Source of the DNA: Nitrosopumilales archaeon
GTDB lineage: Archaea; Thermoproteota; Nitrososphaeria; Nitrososphaerales; Nitrosopumilaceae
Reading direction: 5' to 3'
DNA: 7,157 nucleotides
Assembly: GCA_016176745.1 (NCBI GenBank)
Contig: JACOWO010000054.1
Span: forward strand, 1-7,157
Shown here in pieces: positions 5,501 through 7,157 of the stretch (the first letter of the stretch is position 1; every line of letters begins with the position of its first letter). The notes beneath the pieces were generated by a model. It saw nothing but the letters and a program-made list of their open reading frames with translations. It made no database searches and was not told the DNA's origin. The translations under genes were made by a program, and so were the position numbers.

Positions 5501-5543
5501 GGTCAAGCGTGATTTTTTACAAATTGGTGATAAAAAATGGTAA
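5499..5543 (+). other. 14-codon micro-ORF in the uL23-uS19 gap
   Basis: ATG 5499 to TAA 5541-5543 encodes MVKRDFLQIGDKKW and overlaps the uS19 start (5537) by seven bases in another frame. Its first bases ATGGTCAAGC nearly repeat the uS19 start ATGGTAAAGC. It could be a leader peptide coupling translation into uS19, the leftover of a small duplication, or chance. No Shine-Dalgarno precedes it. Confidence 0.25.
5526..5531 (+). promoter_or_regulatory. Shine-Dalgarno deciding the uS19 start
   Basis: GGTGAT, complementary to the archaeal 16S 3' end, is five bases before ATG 5537. The uS19 frame is closed by a TAA at 5531-5533, so this start is well supported. Confidence 0.7.
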
Positions 5544-5932
5544 AGCAATTTGAGTATCGCGGAGTCCCATTAGAAGCGCTTCAAGGCATGTCACTTGAAA
5601 AACTATTTTTGCTGTTCTCCTCAAGACAGCGAAGATCACTCACACGCGGAATTACTGATGGAAAGCGAAAATTAATTGAAGAAATCAAGCTTGCAAAGGC
5701 AGGAAAACTAAAAACTCCAATCAAAACACATCTACGTGATCTGATTGTCTTGCCTTACATGGTTGGCGTGACTGTTAATACTTTTTCAGGAAAGGATTTT
5801 GTTCCTGTTACCATAATTCCAGAAATGATTGGTCATTATCTGGGCGAATATGTTATGACAAACAAAAGAGTATCTCATGGTGCACCCGGCGTTGGCGCAT
5901 CAAGGTCAAGTCTGTATGTGCCACTAAAGTGA
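5537..5932 (+). CDS. rps19: 30S ribosomal protein S19 (uS19)
   Basis: Small-subunit head protein that contacts the A-site finger of the large subunit and stabilises tRNA binding. 131 residues, archaeal/eukaryotic length, longer than the roughly 90-residue bacterial form. The N-terminal FEYRGVPLEALQGMSLEKL (5-23) is the archaeal extension, followed by RQRRSL (30-35), THLRDLIVLPYMVG (64-77), IIPEMIGHYLGEY (93-105) and KRVSHGAPGVGASRS (110-124). The last is the conserved basic segment near the C-terminus. The start is set by a strong Shine-Dalgarno and an upstream in-frame stop. It follows uL23 directly, without uL2, and ends four bases before uL22. Confidence 0.96.
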   Translation: MVKQFEYRGVPLEALQGMSLEKLFLLFSSRQRRSLTRGITDGKRKLIEEIKLAKAGKLKTPIKTHLRDLIVLPYMVGVTVNTFSGKDFVPVTIIPEMIGHYLGEYVMTNKRVSHGAPGVGASRSSLYVPLK

Positions 5933-5936
5933 TTGT

Positions 5937-6395
5937 ATGGGCCAATTCGATTATGCATTTGCAAAATTTGATAGCACAAAACATGTCCGTGCTTCCTTGA
6001 GAGAAAAAGAAATATCACATAAACATGCACGAGAAATCGCAGTTGCAATAAAGGGAATGTCAATTGAAAGGGCTCGCGATTTTCTAAATGGCGTTATATC
6101 ATTTCAAAACGCAGTACCATTTAGACGATACAAAAAACAGGTGGGCCACAAGTCAGACCCAGGTGTCATGGCAGGAAGGTATCCACAAAAGGCAGCAACA
6201 GAATTTGTAAAACTACTTGATAATCTAGAGTCAAACGCAGAATACAAAGGAATGGACTTGGACAGACTAAAAATTATAAACGCCACAGTCCACAAAGGCG
6301 TAATAGTCAAACGCTTTATCTCACGAGCTATGGGAAGGGCAACTCCAAAAAACAATACTCTAACACATGTTGAGTTGGTTGCACAAGAGGTATAG
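5937..6395 (+). CDS. rpl22: 50S ribosomal protein L22 (uL22)
   Basis: Large-subunit protein whose beta hairpin lines the exit tunnel opposite uL4. 152 residues, in the archaeal/eukaryotic range. Family blocks are [20 protein letters not shown] (13-32), [14 protein letters not shown] (40-53), the [14 protein letters not shown] segment (59-72), and [20 protein letters not shown] (79-98). The hairpin region [20 protein letters not shown] (121-140) includes the GRATP tip, followed by a final strand THVELV. ATG 5937 lies four bases after the uS19 stop; a partial Shine-Dalgarno GTGAT (5929-5933) spans that stop, so coupled translation is likely. The last codons contain the Shine-Dalgarno for uS3. 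Confidence 0.96.
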   Translation: MGQFDYAFAKFDSTKHVRASLREKEISHKHAREIAVAIKGMSIERARDFLNGVISFQNAVPFRRYKKQVGHKSDPGVMAGRYPQKAATEFVKLLDNLESNAEYKGMDLDRLKIINATVHKGVIVKRFISRAMGRATPKNNTLTHVELVAQEV

Positions 6396-6397
6396 TC

Positions 6398-7157
6398 ATG
6401 TCATCAACAAAAAACGTACTAAAAGACAACTATAACATGATGTTACTAAATGATTATCTGCGAAAGAAAATAAAAGACGCAGGATATGCTGGCGTTGATA
6501 TTTCAAAAACCCCAACAGGAACCAGAGTTGCACTACATGTTACAAGACCTGGAATTGTTATTGGAAGAAAAGGAAGTGGAATACGTGAACTTACTGAAAT
6601 TTTAGCAAAGGACTTTGGCCTAAAAAATCCGCAACTGTCAGTTGTTGAAATCGAACATCCTGAGCTTTCTTCAAGTGTAATGTGCAATAGATTGGCCTCA
6701 CACATTGAACGAGGTACTGCGTTTAGACGGGCTACGATGTGGACACTAAAACAAATAATGGAAAATGGCGCAATGGGTGTTCAAATCACATGTTCAGGCA
6801 AACTTCGAGGCGACAGGTCATCTTTTGAAAAACATACGGCTGGAATTCTTCCACGTGCAGGTCATCACGCCGAAGTTATAGTAAATGAAGACATTGCACA
6901 TGTAGAAACCCCTATGGGACTAATTGGTATACGAATCAGAATTGCAAGAAAAGACAAAGTTGTGCCAGAATTTGAGCTAAGAGACGTGGCAACAATAAAA
7001 CAAAAGAAGGTTGCACCAAAAGTAGAAAAAGAAGAGGAAGAAGAGGAAAAAGAAATTATCATAACTGAAGAAATTGCAGAAGAGATTGTAGCTAAAGAGC
7101 TTGAGCAGAAAAAGCCAAGAACAGAAACTGAACAAATTTTGTTTGAAGCAGAACAAA
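6398..7157 (+). CDS. rps3: 30S ribosomal protein S3 (uS3), 3' end outside window
   Basis: Small-subunit head protein at the mRNA entry channel. 253 residues are visible and the frame is open to the window edge. An N-terminal KH domain contains [18 protein letters not shown] (48-64) with the GRKG loop (56-59) that binds RNA. The C-terminal domain has [26 protein letters not shown] (105-130) and [10 protein letters not shown] (133-142), then GLIGIRIRI (174-182). From about residue 200 there is a highly charged tail with a glutamate run (KEEEEEEKE, 211-219), probably disordered or helical. Archaeal uS3 often has variable charged tails. ATG 6398 follows the uL22 stop by two bases, with GAGGT at 6387-6391 six bases before it. 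Confidence 0.95.
   Translation, partial: MSSTKNVLKDNYNMMLLNDYLRKKIKDAGYAGVDISKTPTGTRVALHVTRPGIVIGRKGSGIRELTEILAKDFGLKNPQLSVVEIEHPELSSSVMCNRLASHIERGTAFRRATMWTLKQIMENGAMGVQITCSGKLRGDRSSFEKHTAGILPRAGHHAEVIVNEDIAHVETPMGLIGIRIRIARKDKVVPEFELRDVATIKQKKVAPKVEKEEEEEEKEIIITEEIAEEIVAKELEQKKPRTETEQILFEAEQ

Noticed and set aside
5601..5618. Fourth partial match to the 18-bp motif (AACTAT-N6-TGTTCT)
   Set aside because: It is inside the uS19 coding region, with only one half fully conserved; it looks like chance.
6454..7062. Minus-strand ORFs of 83 and 65 codons
   Set aside because: Both are antisense to uS3; the serine-rich one simply mirrors the Glu/Lys codons of the uS3 tail.
1..7157. tRNA, rRNA, CRISPR arrays or transposons
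   Set aside because: No cloverleaf, rRNA-like segment, regularly spaced repeat-spacer array, transposase or terminal repeat pair was found in any gap or on either strand by eye.

Overview
The window is an AT-rich piece of an archaeal chromosome. The protein sequences best fit Nitrososphaerota (Thaumarchaeota), probably the Nitrosopumilales side. This rests on the archaeal/eukaryotic-type ribosomal proteins, a 20S proteasome alpha subunit, a SPOUT methyltransferase just upstream of uL3, and low-GC codon use. The genus cannot be read from the sequence.

Left part (1-1610): the 3' end of purC (purine synthesis), followed by three consecutive T6 tracts that look like its terminator. A 101-bp stretch then carries three copies of an 18-bp motif (AACTAT-N6-TGTAGC) at 41-42 bp spacing, in front of a cysteine-free ArsR-like winged-helix regulator. 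That regulator meets a convergent DUF371 gene, and their 3' ends overlap by 8 bp. The 298 bases between purC and the regulator ATG hold the T-tracts, the motif array and a weak TATA-like element, and no convincing gene.

Middle part (1610-3432): the DUF371 gene and psmA diverge from a short gap with one near-palindromic TATA-like element suitably placed for both. psmA is followed 8 nt later by a SPOUT-class RNA methyltransferase gene (the MTH1/C9orf114 family), then a 36-codon ORF for a possible single-pass membrane peptide. A T-rich terminator and a clear TATA box for the ribosomal operon follow.

Right part (3433-7157): the head of the archaeal S10-type ribosomal operon, in the order uL3, uL4, uL23, uS19, uL22, uS3 (uS3 runs off the end). 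uL3-uL4 and uL4-uL23 are joined by ATGA stop/start overlaps. uL2, which lies between uL23 and uS19 in most archaea, is absent. Its place is a 39-nt gap holding a TATA-like box, a T6 tract, a 14-codon micro-ORF and a good Shine-Dalgarno for uS19.

First genes of transcripts (psmA, DUF371, uL3) appear leaderless or nearly so. Internal operon genes carry Shine-Dalgarno sequences (GAGGT or GGTGAT).
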